Source of the DNA: a virus
DNA length: 33,682 nt
Reading direction: 5' to 3' (one strand)
IMG/VR virus record: IMGVR_UViG_3300036768_001194
Location: 1-33,682 of that record
Shown: piece after piece, positions 24,077-31,086 of the stretch
Layout: the number at the start of each line of letters is the position of its first letter
Position numbering within the stretch: the first letter of the stretch is position 1
Position numbers and translations under genes: made by a program
The notes under the pieces: model-generated
What the model saw: only the letters and a program-made list of their open reading frames with translations
Database searches by the model: none
What the model was told of the DNA's origin: nothing

Positions 24077-25703
24077 GCGTCGCAAAAAGCAGTCGTCAGA
24101 GCTGGAACGACTGGTCAAGACCAAAAGCGACCAGGAAGCGCTGCGTGAGGGCTGTTATTTCGACCTCGCCGCTGCTGAACGGTTCCGCGAGTTTGCACGC
24201 CGCTTCCTGCGCCACTCGAAAGGCCAGTGGGCTGGACAGCCGTTTGAGCTGTTGGAATGGCAGTGGGAAGACGTAATCAAGCCGCTTTTCGGTTGGCGAC
24301 GCCCCGATGGCACACGGCGGTTTCGACGCGCGTACATCGAAATCCCGAAGAAGAACGGCAAGTCCACACTCGCGGCCGCAATTGGTTTGTACATGCTCTG
24401 CGGCGACGGTGAACAGGGCGCGGAAGTGTACAGTTTCGGCAGCGACCGTGACCAGGCCCGCATCGTCCACAACGAAGCAATCCAAATGGTGCGTGCATCG
24501 CCCGACCTGTCGGAGCTGCTGCGTATTCACGGGACGACGCACACAATCTTTTTCGACGCGACAAACTCGAAGTACGCAGCGCTCGCAAGCGATCCGCGGG
24601 GCGTGGAAGGTATCAACGCACACGCGATTATCGCTGATGAATTGCACGCCTGGAAAGACCGGCAAATGTACTCCGCGTTGCAATACGCGGGCCGCGCTCG
24701 GGCACAACCGCTTCTGCTGATGATCACCACTGCCGGTGATGACAGTTCGACACTGTGCCGCGAGATTCACGACTACGCGGAAGGCGTGCTGAAAGGCGAC
24801 ATTGTAGATACGCGATTTTTCACTTACATCCGCGCCGCATCACCTGATGACGACCCAGCATCACCAGCCACGTGGCGCAAAGCGAACCCGTCTTTGGGTG
24901 TAACGCTGCGTGAAGATGACATCGCTGCTGATTACCGTGAAGCTACTCGCTCGCCGAGGGCGATGATTGCGTTTCTGCGATACACGCTCAATGTTTGGGT
25001 CACCGCTGAAACAAGTTGGATTTCGCCAACCGCGTGGGATGCGTGCAAAGCAACGTACACCGAAGACGACCTTGCCGGTGAGGAATGCTGGCTCGGTCTT
25101 GACCTGGCCAGGACGACGGCGCTCACTGCGGCTACGCTGGTGTTTCCGGTGGGAAATGGCGAGGGCTACTATCGTGTGCTGGCGAAAGCCTGGTTGCCTG
25201 AACGTTACCTCGAACTCGCCGAGTGCCGCGATGAAGTGCGTGATTTTGCACGGCAGGGGTTGATCACCATCACGCGCGGCGATGTTGTGGACTACGAGAA
25301 AGTGCTCGCAGACATCAGCTCGCTAGCGGAGAAGTTTCGCATCGCTGAGGTTGTGTATGACCCCTGGAACGCCGAGGCGTTCACGCAGCGACTGGAAACT
25401 GAGTTAGGAATTCCGCGACTGGAATTTCGCCAAACAATTCGCAACTACGCGCCGATATGCCGAGAGTTCGAACGGTTGGTGTTAGCGAAACAAATCCAAC
25501 ACGACGGCAACCCTATGTTGTCGTGGCAGGTCAAACACTGCACCGTCAAACAGGATGCGAGCGGCAACTTACGACCGGTTCGCCCAGGCGGCGACCGGTC
25601 GGGCCTCCTGATTGACAACGTGGTGGCAATGCTCATGGCCCTGGCGCGGGCCACACAGGTGATGGTAGAGCGTGGTCAGGGCACAACGGTGGAATTTGTG
25701 TGA
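24066..25703 (+). CDS. Large terminase subunit
   Basis: This 545-residue ATPase/nuclease packages phage DNA. Walker A is IPKKNGKST at 93-101 and Walker B is AIIADE at 187-192. A coupling motif follows in LLLMITTAGDDSS. The C-terminal RNase H-like nuclease begins at about 345 with LGLDLARTTALTAATLVFPV, which carries the first acidic metal ligand, and the later KQDASGNLRPVRPGGDRSGL, then IDNVVAMLMALA, contains the last conserved acidic region. The start is GTG at 24066. It is the last gene of the rightward late operon, and its stop abuts the convergent stop of the DUF1874 gene with no intergenic base. Confidence 0.93.
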   Translation: MASRRRKKQSSELERLVKTKSDQEALREGCYFDLAAAERFREFARRFLRHSKGQWAGQPFELLEWQWEDVIKPLFGWRRPDGTRRFRRAYIEIPKKNGKSTLAAAIGLYMLCGDGEQGAEVYSFGSDRDQARIVHNEAIQMVRASPDLSELLRIHGTTHTIFFDATNSKYAALASDPRGVEGINAHAIIADELHAWKDRQMYSALQYAGRARAQPLLLMITTAGDDSSTLCREIHDYAEGVLKGDIVDTRFFTYIRAASPDDDPASPATWRKANPSLGVTLREDDIAADYREATRSPRAMIAFLRYTLNVWVTAETSWISPTAWDACKATYTEDDLAGEECWLGLDLARTTALTAATLVFPVGNGEGYYRVLAKAWLPERYLELAECRDEVRDFARQGLITITRGDVVDYEKVLADISSLAEKFRIAEVVYDPWNAEAFTQRLETELGIPRLEFRQTIRNYAPICREFERLVLAKQIQHDGNPMLSWQVKHCTVKQDASGNLRPVRPGGDRSGLLIDNVVAMLMALARATQVMVERGQGTTVEFV

Positions 25704-26039
25704 TTACGCTATGCGTTTGAGCAGGCCGAGTTCCCAGAAACCAGCCTGGATAACGTTGCGAATCTGCCCCTTGTCCTTCGGGTCAATCCTGGGATGACCA
25801 GGGGGCAAAACAAGCCGGAACACGAGCGCCTCGTCGCCGGGCTGCATTTTGATTGTGATGCGGTTCACGGCGACTGGTTCGCCGAGCAGCTCAGTCAGGG
25901 CATCGGCGGTTTCCTGGTAACCGATAGTGCTCGTTACGGGCCCGGCTGCGTACCAGGCTCTCGCTTGTTCAGGAGTCATCCGTTCGTAGGTGTAGGTTCC
26001 AAAGTCTGTGATGACCGCGGAGTTAAGGATGAATCGCAT
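25704..26039 (-). CDS. DUF1874/AcrIII-1-like protein with catalytic His replaced
   Basis: A 111-residue protein of the DUF1874 (STIV B116/AcrIII-1) family, viral ring nucleases that destroy cyclic tetra-adenylate and so block type III CRISPR defence. The family pattern is complete: FILNSAVITDFGTYTYERMT, TSTIGYQETADALTELLGEP, VAVNRITIKMQPGDEALVFR, and a final GFWELGLLKRI. The catalytic His lies in the S-x-I-G-H-x-x-T-A block, but here that position is Tyr41 (IGYQETA). The encoded codon at 25917-25919 on the plus strand reads GTA, which is TAC on the coding strand. It could be inactive, bind without cutting, or act on another ligand. AAAAGGAG precedes the start. It is preceded by an unknown gene in one leftward operon. 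Confidence 0.8.
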   Translation of the reverse strand: MRFILNSAVITDFGTYTYERMTPEQARAWYAAGPVTSTIGYQETADALTELLGEPVAVNRITIKMQPGDEALVFRLVLPPGHPRIDPKDKGQIRNVIQAGFWELGLLKRIA

Positions 26040-26052
26040 AGCAAATCTCCTT

Positions 26053-26829
26053 TTAGTCCACGCCTCGGCTCACGCTAGGGATTGGGTGTCGGGCTACGCA
26101 GATTTGCATTGGTTTGATACAAATTGGTTCGTCTTCATGGTCTTCAGAGGTAATGTAGACTGCGTCGTTAGATGCGACGAACACGGCGTAAGCAACGCCG
26201 TCAACAACGCGCCAGGCGAACTTGGATACGGGATAGATGTAGTGATTGTACAGTGCCCGGAACCCACTACCGGCGTCTGGCAACGCTTGGATCAACTCAC
26301 GCCAGAGCGGATTGTCGTCGCCAAGCACGAAGTTAATTACCTCTAAGTGGCCCTGGCGGTATGTTTCGTGCCAGAGCGGCGAGACGTGTTCCACCAGTTT
26401 CGCGAACGTCTCGCGCAACGGGTCTGGCATGGGAGCGACAACGTACGCAAACCAGTTGATGACCGCCGTCCCGCCCTGGATAACGTAGTTCCCGTGATTG
26501 GCGGACTCCAACTCCTCTTGAGAAGGATAGTCGTAATAAAACAGGCGGCGGTTGTCCTTGCTGGCGGGGGGTTTCCACTCAAACACGGTTACATATGCGC
26601 GTAACATCGGGTTGTATCGCGCCTCGTTCAACGCCCTTGAGGCGTTGCTGCCGCACAACCACCACGCGGCTTTGCCAGCGCGCGTGGACTCCAAACGCAC
26701 CGTCAACTCCGCCGGGCAATCGTGAAACTGGTAACGACGGCCTGGAACGAGGATCGTCGACCTCGTTCCGTTGGCGCCTGTTTCAGTCAGTTCAACACGC
26801 CAGTTCTCGATGTGGATCACTCGCCTCAT
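26053..26829 (-). CDS. Unknown protein upstream of the AcrIII-1-like gene
   Basis: A 258-residue protein from ATG 26829, which has an AGGAGG site seven bases upstream. It is beta-rich at the start (RRVIHIENWRVELTETGANG, STILVPGRRYQFHDCPAELT, AYVTVFEWKPP) and helical in the second half (VINWFAYVVAPMPDPLRETF, GFRALYNHYIYPVSKFAWRV). I do not recognise a family. It ends 13 bp before the AcrIII-1-like start, so the two share an operon. That makes it a candidate partner in defence evasion, by position only. Confidence 0.6.
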   Translation of the reverse strand: MRRVIHIENWRVELTETGANGTRSTILVPGRRYQFHDCPAELTVRLESTRAGKAAWWLCGSNASRALNEARYNPMLRAYVTVFEWKPPASKDNRRLFYYDYPSQEELESANHGNYVIQGGTAVINWFAYVVAPMPDPLRETFAKLVEHVSPLWHETYRQGHLEVINFVLGDDNPLWRELIQALPDAGSGFRALYNHYIYPVSKFAWRVVDGVAYAVFVASNDAVYITSEDHEDEPICIKPMQICVARHPIPSVSRGVD

Positions 26830-26898
26830 GGTCCGTCCTCCTCTTGTTTCCGCGTCCACGTATGATTACGCAGACGCGTGCTAATTCGTGACAGCTTT

Positions 26899-27249
26899 AT
26901 GCCAAAATTTTCCCGTCAGATTGAGTTGCTCTTGAAGCGTGCCCGCAGACTTGCCCGCCAGGGCGAGTCGGGCGTTCATGTTGCCCTTGTCGGCGACCCG
27001 CCGACGTTGCATCTCGCCCTTGACTCCGAAATCCATGAGCATCCCTTGCGGGCGCTCGAGTCGCTCGCAATCAGAGCCGCCAAGCTCGCGGGGCACACGC
27101 GAAAGTTGCGGAAGTTCTTCGTACCCTGCTTGGATTGCGGTACTTCAATCCGCCGCTCCCAGGTTATCCTGGCCCGCGATCAGCGATGTCGGGCCTGCCG
27201 GGCTAGGTTGCAACGGGAGCGGCGGCGCAGGAATCGTGGTAAGAAGTAA
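26899..27249 (+). CDS. Small basic zinc-finger protein
   Basis: A 116-residue basic protein read rightward within a leftward cluster. From ATG 26899 it reads PKFSRQIELLLKRARRLARQ, then VHVALVGDPPTLHLALDSEI, and ends with a zinc ribbon: VPCLDCGTSIRRSQV, then RCRACRARLQRER. Two CxxC pairs and a strongly basic tail suggest nucleic-acid binding. No named family is recognised. The gene starts divergently from the 26829 start, with 69 bp between them. Confidence 0.55.
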   Translation: MPKFSRQIELLLKRARRLARQGESGVHVALVGDPPTLHLALDSEIHEHPLRALESLAIRAAKLAGHTRKLRKFFVPCLDCGTSIRRSQVILARDQRCRACRARLQRERRRRNRGKK

Positions 27250-27272
27250 TGTTCTCGCTAGCCGTTATTCCG

Positions 27273-27491
27273 TTATTCGTCTTCGTCTACGTTGAAAGCA
27301 ACAACTTCGACACTGCCATCAGCCATCACTTCCCATTCGGCATCGTCAAGGTGGTTGCACAGGTTCTCCGCGAGCGGAACCACGTCCGTCCCGTATTCAT
27401 TGCGAACCTCTTCCAGCTCATATGTCGCCTCGCGCCCGCAGAATGGGCACACGACCTTCCCGCCTTGACCTCGCACAAGCTTGCTAGCCAT
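27273..27491 (-). CDS. Short zinc-ribbon protein
   Basis: A 72-residue protein from ATG 27491 with an AGGAG site just upstream (an upstream extension to 27644 runs into the next gene and looks spurious). A CPFCGREATYELEEV knuckle and a later LCNHLDDAEWEVMADGSVEV segment give a possible four-ligand zinc site. The C-terminus is acidic (VVAFNVDEDE). It belongs to the leftward small-gene cluster and shares the leader element described below. Confidence 0.6.
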   Translation of the reverse strand: MASKLVRGQGGKVVCPFCGREATYELEEVRNEYGTDVVPLAENLCNHLDDAEWEVMADGSVEVVAFNVDEDE

Positions 27492-27579
27492 AGCACTACT
27501 CCTTTTTTGTTTCGCCTGGCGACCGATCCCGCCCAGCCCCAGCTGGGCCGGGCGGCAGCGGTCGGTGTAGGCGACGGGG

Positions 27580-27957
27580 TTAGTTGCTTGCGTTGAGAAG
27601 GATTTCTTTGAACTGCTCGTTCGTGACGTCCAAGTCATACGCATACTTCAGCACCGTCAGAACCGTGTTGAGCCAACGCGGAATCTTCACTTGCACTTGT
27701 ATCCTTTTCCCTGCGTCGTCCTTCCAGATGTACGTCGCGACCTCGTCGCATCCGTCTGTAATCATTGCATCCGCCTCACCCTGTACCCGCATCCAATCCA
27801 GTACGAGCTGCCGCCAGTCCCGGCCTTTCCAGACTTTATCGAGGGGTCTGAACAGGCACCAGCTCAGCAATAAACCAGCTTTACTGCTCAGTTTTGCACG
27901 CAGTTCCACATCTGCCTGCCCTTTCCTGATGACGCCGTTAAGCAGATCGTTCCGCAT
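27580..27957 (-). CDS. Unknown early-region protein
   Basis: A 125-residue protein with AAAGGAG upstream. It reads NDLLNGVIRKGQADVELRAK, GLLLSWCLFRPLDKVWKGRD, WMRVQGEADAMITDGCDEVA and YIWKDDAGKRIQVQVKIPRW, a mix of helices and strands. I do not recognise a family. A promoter lies 54 bp upstream of its start (28011-28039), the best sigma-70-like promoter in this cluster, so it is probably expressed early and strongly. Confidence 0.6.
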   Translation of the reverse strand: MRNDLLNGVIRKGQADVELRAKLSSKAGLLLSWCLFRPLDKVWKGRDWRQLVLDWMRVQGEADAMITDGCDEVATYIWKDDAGKRIQVQVKIPRWLNTVLTVLKYAYDLDVTNEQFKEILLNASN

Positions 27958-27976
27958 CGCATCGCTCCTTTTGTTT

Positions 27977-27993
27977 GCCCGGCGACCGGTCCC
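27977..27993 (-). promoter_or_regulatory. Conserved leader element, one of three
   Basis: A GGTCGCCGGGC-type element (minus strand) lies between promoter and ribosome-binding site of the 27957 gene. Close copies lie at 27514-27530 and 29335-29350, each just upstream of a leftward gene's ribosome-binding site. CCGG-TCG-CCGG can fold into a short hairpin in two of the three copies. It may be a regulator or RNA-protein binding site shared by the three genes. Confidence 0.45.
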
Positions 27994-28010
27994 ATTTCCT
28001 TGCTGCCTGC

Positions 28011-28039
28011 ATTCTACATATATATACGTTCAACGTCAA
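28011..28039 (-). promoter_or_regulatory. Sigma-70-like promoter with AT palindrome
   Basis: On the minus strand TTGACG (28034-28039) and TAGAAT (28011-28016) are 17 bp apart. Between them lies a TATATATA stretch. The 20-base segment at 28012-28031 recurs with one mismatch at 29359-29378, where it is palindromic around ACATATATATATGT. It drives the 27957 gene and probably those after it. The repeated segment is probably an operator for a phage regulator. Confidence 0.6.
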
Positions 28040-28091
28040 GCCCTGGTTCCATAAAAATTGCTAATAGTATGAACCCGTTTTTGCCAACCCC

Positions 28092-28523
28092 CTACCGGGG
28101 CCACCGGGCCTTGTACTTGCGAACCAGCTCGTCCAAATCCCACTTCTTTAGTCTGCTTTTAGGCTCGTTCCACAAACGCCGAACGGGGCTAAAATGGAGG
28201 TGAATAGTCAGCATATCTGCAATCTCCACAATCATCGTAGGCTTTCGCAGCAATGTCCAAACTCGCTGTCCACCGAATCCTGGCTCTTTTTCTTCGCTCA
28301 CGACGCCAGCCTTCTGCAGTTGACTGAGCCACTTCTTTATGCGCGCTGCGAGCTGTGCCAGGTTCCCGTAGTTGCGGCGCGGATAAAACTCACGCAGGAA
28401 CGGCATGATGCCGACGCGCTTGCCCAGGACGCTGGTCGCGTAGAGATAGCCGAGTAGCGCCAGCGGGCCTGGCCCCCAGCGCTGAAATCGTTGCCTGCGT
28501 TGCGATGTTGTTTTTGACACCAT
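28092..28523 (-). CDS. Winged-helix-like DNA-binding protein
   Basis: A 143-residue basic protein with an AAAGGAG site. Residues 20-95 (GPLALLGYLYATSVLGKRVG, NLAQLAARIKKWLSQLQKAG, VVSEEKEPGFGGQRVWTLLR) resemble a winged helix: two helices, a recognition helix with K-K-W-L-S-Q-L, and a wing with G-G-Q-R-V-W. The C-terminus is a basic helical tail (LDELVRKYKARWP). It could be a replication or transcription regulator. The next gene upstream encodes a sliding-clamp-like protein. Confidence 0.55.
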   Translation of the reverse strand: MVSKTTSQRRQRFQRWGPGPLALLGYLYATSVLGKRVGIMPFLREFYPRRNYGNLAQLAARIKKWLSQLQKAGVVSEEKEPGFGGQRVWTLLRKPTMIVEIADMLTIHLHFSPVRRLWNEPKSRLKKWDLDELVRKYKARWPR

Positions 28524-28536
28524 GCCGACACTCCTT

Positions 28537-29316
28537 TCATGCCTGTTGCTCGCGCATCTTCCACACGAACCGGACTTCGTCCAAGTCCATCGGCATCAGA
28601 AACGCGACGCCACCGGAAAAGTCAAACGCGAGCGGCTCTCGCCAACCTTTACCAATTCGCACGCGCTCGCAGCCGACGCGCTGCAGCATAACGTACATGC
28701 GCTTGACGTCAACCGCGAACTCGAAGTTGTCCGTTCCCTTGACGAACACGTCGCAGTTGGCGTGCACCTGAAGTCGTTTACTTCGGGCTTCTATCTGAAG
28801 TTGGTCTTGAAGCAAGTCTGTTTTGCGTGTGTAGTTGCAGACGGCAATGTCGCAGTGTGCTGCCTTCAGACCTGCAAAAACGTCCCGCAACGCGCTCGCG
28901 GTAAACCACGCGGCATAACCGTCCGTCATTTCCACAATCGTGCGCCAGGGCGGCGGTGTGTGGGCATCTGTTTCCAGTGCGATAAAACGGTCTTCGACCT
29001 GACACTGCTTTGTTTGCCAGTTAAACACAACGTCTCCGTACTTGCGATACCTCACTCGATACCACAGCTGTCGCCACGATAGCGGCGTGAAGCGGACATG
29101 CCGTTCCGGTTTCCCCATGTCAAGGCCAGCAAGTTTCACGATCGCCAAGCTCACACCGTCGGTGGCAACCAACACCACATTATCTTCCCATACGTCAAAC
29201 ATCACCGCGCCGCGATACGGATCGTCAATTTTGCAAACAAGGCACTTGTAAATCGCATCTCTCAGGACGCTCACAGGCACTCGCGTCATTCCTGACTTCA
29301 CGGAAGTGTTTGACAT
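28537..29316 (-). CDS. DnaN-like sliding clamp, shortened
   Basis: This 259-residue protein resembles bacterial DNA polymerase III beta clamps, which normally have about 370 residues in three domains. Visible blocks are VVLVATDGVSLAIVKLAGLD, matching the clamp A-T-D-G-h-R-L-a motif, RVPVSVLRDAIYKCL at the start, a middle F-A-V-D-V-K-R-M-Y segment, and the ending PLAFDFSGGVAFLMPMDL, close to the clamp's final P-M-x-l. The clamp tethers the polymerase to DNA. Its length suggests the loss of roughly one domain. No phage DNA polymerase is encoded in this window, so it may recruit host polymerase. Confidence 0.65.
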   Translation of the reverse strand: MSNTSVKSGMTRVPVSVLRDAIYKCLVCKIDDPYRGAVMFDVWEDNVVLVATDGVSLAIVKLAGLDMGKPERHVRFTPLSWRQLWYRVRYRKYGDVVFNWQTKQCQVEDRFIALETDAHTPPPWRTIVEMTDGYAAWFTASALRDVFAGLKAAHCDIAVCNYTRKTDLLQDQLQIEARSKRLQVHANCDVFVKGTDNFEFAVDVKRMYVMLQRVGCERVRIGKGWREPLAFDFSGGVAFLMPMDLDEVRFVWKMREQQA

Positions 29317-29358
29317 ATCGCACCGCCTTTCTTAGCCCGGCGACCGGCTCAGTGCTAG

Positions 29359-29378
29359 TTCTACATATATATATGTTC
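29359..29378 (-). promoter_or_regulatory. Palindromic AT operator, second copy
   Basis: This 20-base segment differs by one base from 28012-28031 and contains a 14-base perfect palindrome, ACATATATATATGT. It lies 42 bp upstream of the DnaN-like start. On the minus strand TAGAAC at its end could be a -10 box, but no matching -35 at normal spacing is seen. A shared regulator site is the simplest reading. Confidence 0.45.
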
Positions 29379-29495
29379 TCTGCGGAATCAACGCCGCCTA
29401 CGACGGGGCACGCGGAACGCTACCAGTCTGGCCGCGGGGCGATGTCGTGCATCACGTTCAGCAATCGCCAGCCACGTGGTTGGCAGCGGTGTAAA

Positions 29496-29810
29496 ATGAA
29501 GGCGATGAGTGCGACCGTAGGTTCCAAACGTCCGATTCCCGTGTTCTCCCCACACGCGCGCGACCTGCCCGATGGCAGCGTTGTCGAGGATGGTGTGGTG
29601 TACATACCGCTGTCCAGGGCGGCGAAAATTATCGGGCACAAATCGGTTAGTGTTTTGCACCAAGCAATCACAGAAGGAAGAATCGCCCGAGCGCACCTAC
29701 GGCAGCGGCCACTACATGATGGATGCAGGGTTTATATCAGTGAGGCGGGCGTGCAAGAATACAAGGCCACAAGAGCATTTCGTTTCGGCAGGCCCAGGAA
29801 GTGCGGCTAG
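29496..29810 (+). CDS. Helix-turn-helix regulator, excisionase-like
   Basis: A 104-residue protein (from ATG 29496, or ATG 29505). Residues from about 35 read GVVYIPLSRAAKIIGHKSVS, VLHQAITEGRIARAHL, DGCRVYISEAGVQEYKA, the arrangement of MerR/excisionase-type winged helices: y-i-p-l-s-x-A-A-x-x-i-g, x-x-x-l-x-x-x-i-x-x-G-x-i and the final i-x-x-x-x-x-v-x-x-y. It lies divergently from the DnaN-like operon and upstream of the promoter serving the small array, so it is a candidate regulator of both. No integrase gene was seen. Confidence 0.6.
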   Translation: MKAMSATVGSKRPIPVFSPHARDLPDGSVVEDGVVYIPLSRAAKIIGHKSVSVLHQAITEGRIARAHLRQRPLHDGCRVYISEAGVQEYKATRAFRFGRPRKCG

Positions 29811-29843
29811 TTAGCGCCGCAGAAAAATTTTTGCCATTTCCTC

Positions 29844-29871
29844 TTGACGCTAATCACTGACCATGTACAAT
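29844..29871 (+). promoter_or_regulatory. Sigma-70-like promoter before small array
   Basis: TTGACG at 29844-29849 and TACAAT at 29866-29871 are 16 bp apart, close to the sigma-70 consensus. It points to the three-repeat array at 30023 and the genes that follow. No convincing ORF lies between, so a non-coding leader of about 150 bases is expected. Confidence 0.6.
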
Positions 29872-30022
29872 GGCGATAGGCTATAGGGATTATGACACAT
29901 GGCAGCGGCGTTAGCTGCTCGGAATTGTCGCACAACGCCGCGCACGCTCGCTGCAAAGAAACAGACTGTATCTGGGACATCTAGGCGACATCGCTGCAAC
30001 TGTCCCCCAAGACGGCCTCAGG

Positions 30023-30186
30023 GGCACAGGCCAAGCATAGTGGGAGATAGACGGAACAATGTGCAACTAAGCAGGGAACTTATGCGGCGGGCACGGGCCA
30101 AGCATAGTGGGAGATAGACTCGTCCTGTGTCAATTTTCGTAAAAACTCTCGCCCTGGGCACAGGCTAAGCATAGTGGGAGATAGAC
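30023..30186 (+). CRISPR. Three-repeat CRISPR-like mini-array
   Basis: Three near-identical 30-base repeats at 30023-30052, 30090-30119 and 30157-30186 flank two 37-base spacers. All end in the same GTGGGAGATAGAC core as the large array 24 kb away. The upstream half (GGCACAGGCCAAGCATA type, with one or two differences) belongs to the same variant as repeats at 5350 and 5716 of the large array. A promoter-like sequence stands 150 bp upstream. Protospacers were not identified. The following gene begins 76 bp after the last repeat. It may be an RNA decoy or supply guides to the same protein. Confidence 0.75.
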
Positions 30187-30262
30187 GTCAGGTGCGTCCG
30201 CTTGGGCGTGATAGCGAGCGCGCGGATGCCAGGTCGCGGCAGCATAACGCGAGGACATTGCA

Positions 30263-30658
30263 ATGGCAGCGGTAAATCCAGCCGAAATTGCCGAGTGCGT
30301 GCGGAAGGCGGTAGAAACAGCGATGCCCTTTTACGACTGGCTGAATTCGGAGCTTAAGAAAGCGTCTTTAGTTGGCAGAGTTGACGATTGTACACATTGC
30401 CCGGTAGCGGTTTTTTTGAAGGATTTTCTTAGGAAATCGGGGTACGAACTGCCGTTCGTGTGTGTTACCAGCGACATCATTAGCGTCCGCGTTGGTGAAA
30501 CGGTTTGCGAAGTCCCAACACCGCCCTGGGTTACGCGGTTCGAAACCATGTTGCTGGAGCAGTGTGAACGCGATCACAGGCAGTGGGCTAGACCACAGAC
30601 GGCGATTGACGTGCTGGAGCGAAGCCTACTACGGTGCGACTTTGCGGCGAGGGACTAG
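30263..30658 (+). CDS. CxxCP paralogue A, unknown function
   Basis: A 131-residue protein. Its central block, VDDCTHCPVAVFLKDFLRKS with GYELPFVCVTSDIISVRVGE, is followed by a P-P-W-V-T-R-F-E helix. The gene at 30681 encodes the same architecture: DCRYCPTSLFLTWFLKKQGY then IVIDDAIVLWVDG and PAWVWRFE. So these are tandem paralogues. The C-x-x-C-P plus F-L-x-x-F-L-x-K-x-G-Y signature is not one I know. They sit next to the mini-array, so they could be anti-defence or regulatory proteins. AGGA lies 11 bases upstream of the start. Confidence 0.6.
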   Translation: MAAVNPAEIAECVRKAVETAMPFYDWLNSELKKASLVGRVDDCTHCPVAVFLKDFLRKSGYELPFVCVTSDIISVRVGETVCEVPTPPWVTRFETMLLEQCERDHRQWARPQTAIDVLERSLLRCDFAARD

Positions 30659-30680
30659 GAATTATCAGCGAGGAAAATCT

Positions 30681-31082
30681 ATGGGCACCAGCGATGAGAA
30701 AGTGAGAGAGGCAGCCAAACTTGTGCTCGATGCTCTTAAGTCACCTGCGCCCTTACGTGCCTGGCTAAAGTCAGACGCCTTCAATGAAGGATGGTTACTG
30801 ACCCCAAGAGATTGTCGCTATTGTCCGACCTCACTTTTTCTTACTTGGTTTCTTAAGAAACAGGGATACGAATCGGCTAAGGCTATTGTAATAGACGACG
30901 CGATAGTTCTCTGGGTTGACGGCGTAAAGCAGCTACTAACAGCACCAGCGTGGGTTTGGAGGTTTGAGAAGCGCTTACAAAATCACCCTAATTGCACGAG
31001 CTACAGACCTATTATGCCGCTAACAGCAGTAAAGGAGCTCGAATTCGCCTGTTCGGAATGTGGCATCCGAATGAAGGAGTAG
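30681..31082 (+). CDS. CxxCP paralogue B, unknown function
   Basis: A 133-residue protein paralogous to the one at 30263. It adds an N-terminal helix (SDEKVREAAKLVLDALKSPA) and a C-terminal second Cys pair (LEFACSECGIRMKE). An ATG at 30681 with AGGAAA upstream is preferred over a longer frame that would overlap paralogue A. No domain of known function is recognised. It is followed after four bases by another Cys-containing gene. Confidence 0.6.
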   Translation: MGTSDEKVREAAKLVLDALKSPAPLRAWLKSDAFNEGWLLTPRDCRYCPTSLFLTWFLKKQGYESAKAIVIDDAIVLWVDGVKQLLTAPAWVWRFEKRLQNHPNCTSYRPIMPLTAVKELEFACSECGIRMKE

Positions 31083-31086
31083 TGTC

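Noticed and set aside
27584-28054. A 156-residue plus-strand frame over the leftward early genes
   Set aside because: It lies opposite a well-supported leftward gene and promoter, and its Ser/Cys-rich composition is that of a shadow frame.
29899-30117. A 72-residue frame spanning the mini-array
   Set aside because: Its C-terminal half is translated repeat and spacer DNA; composition is Arg/Pro-rich and there is no ribosome-binding site.
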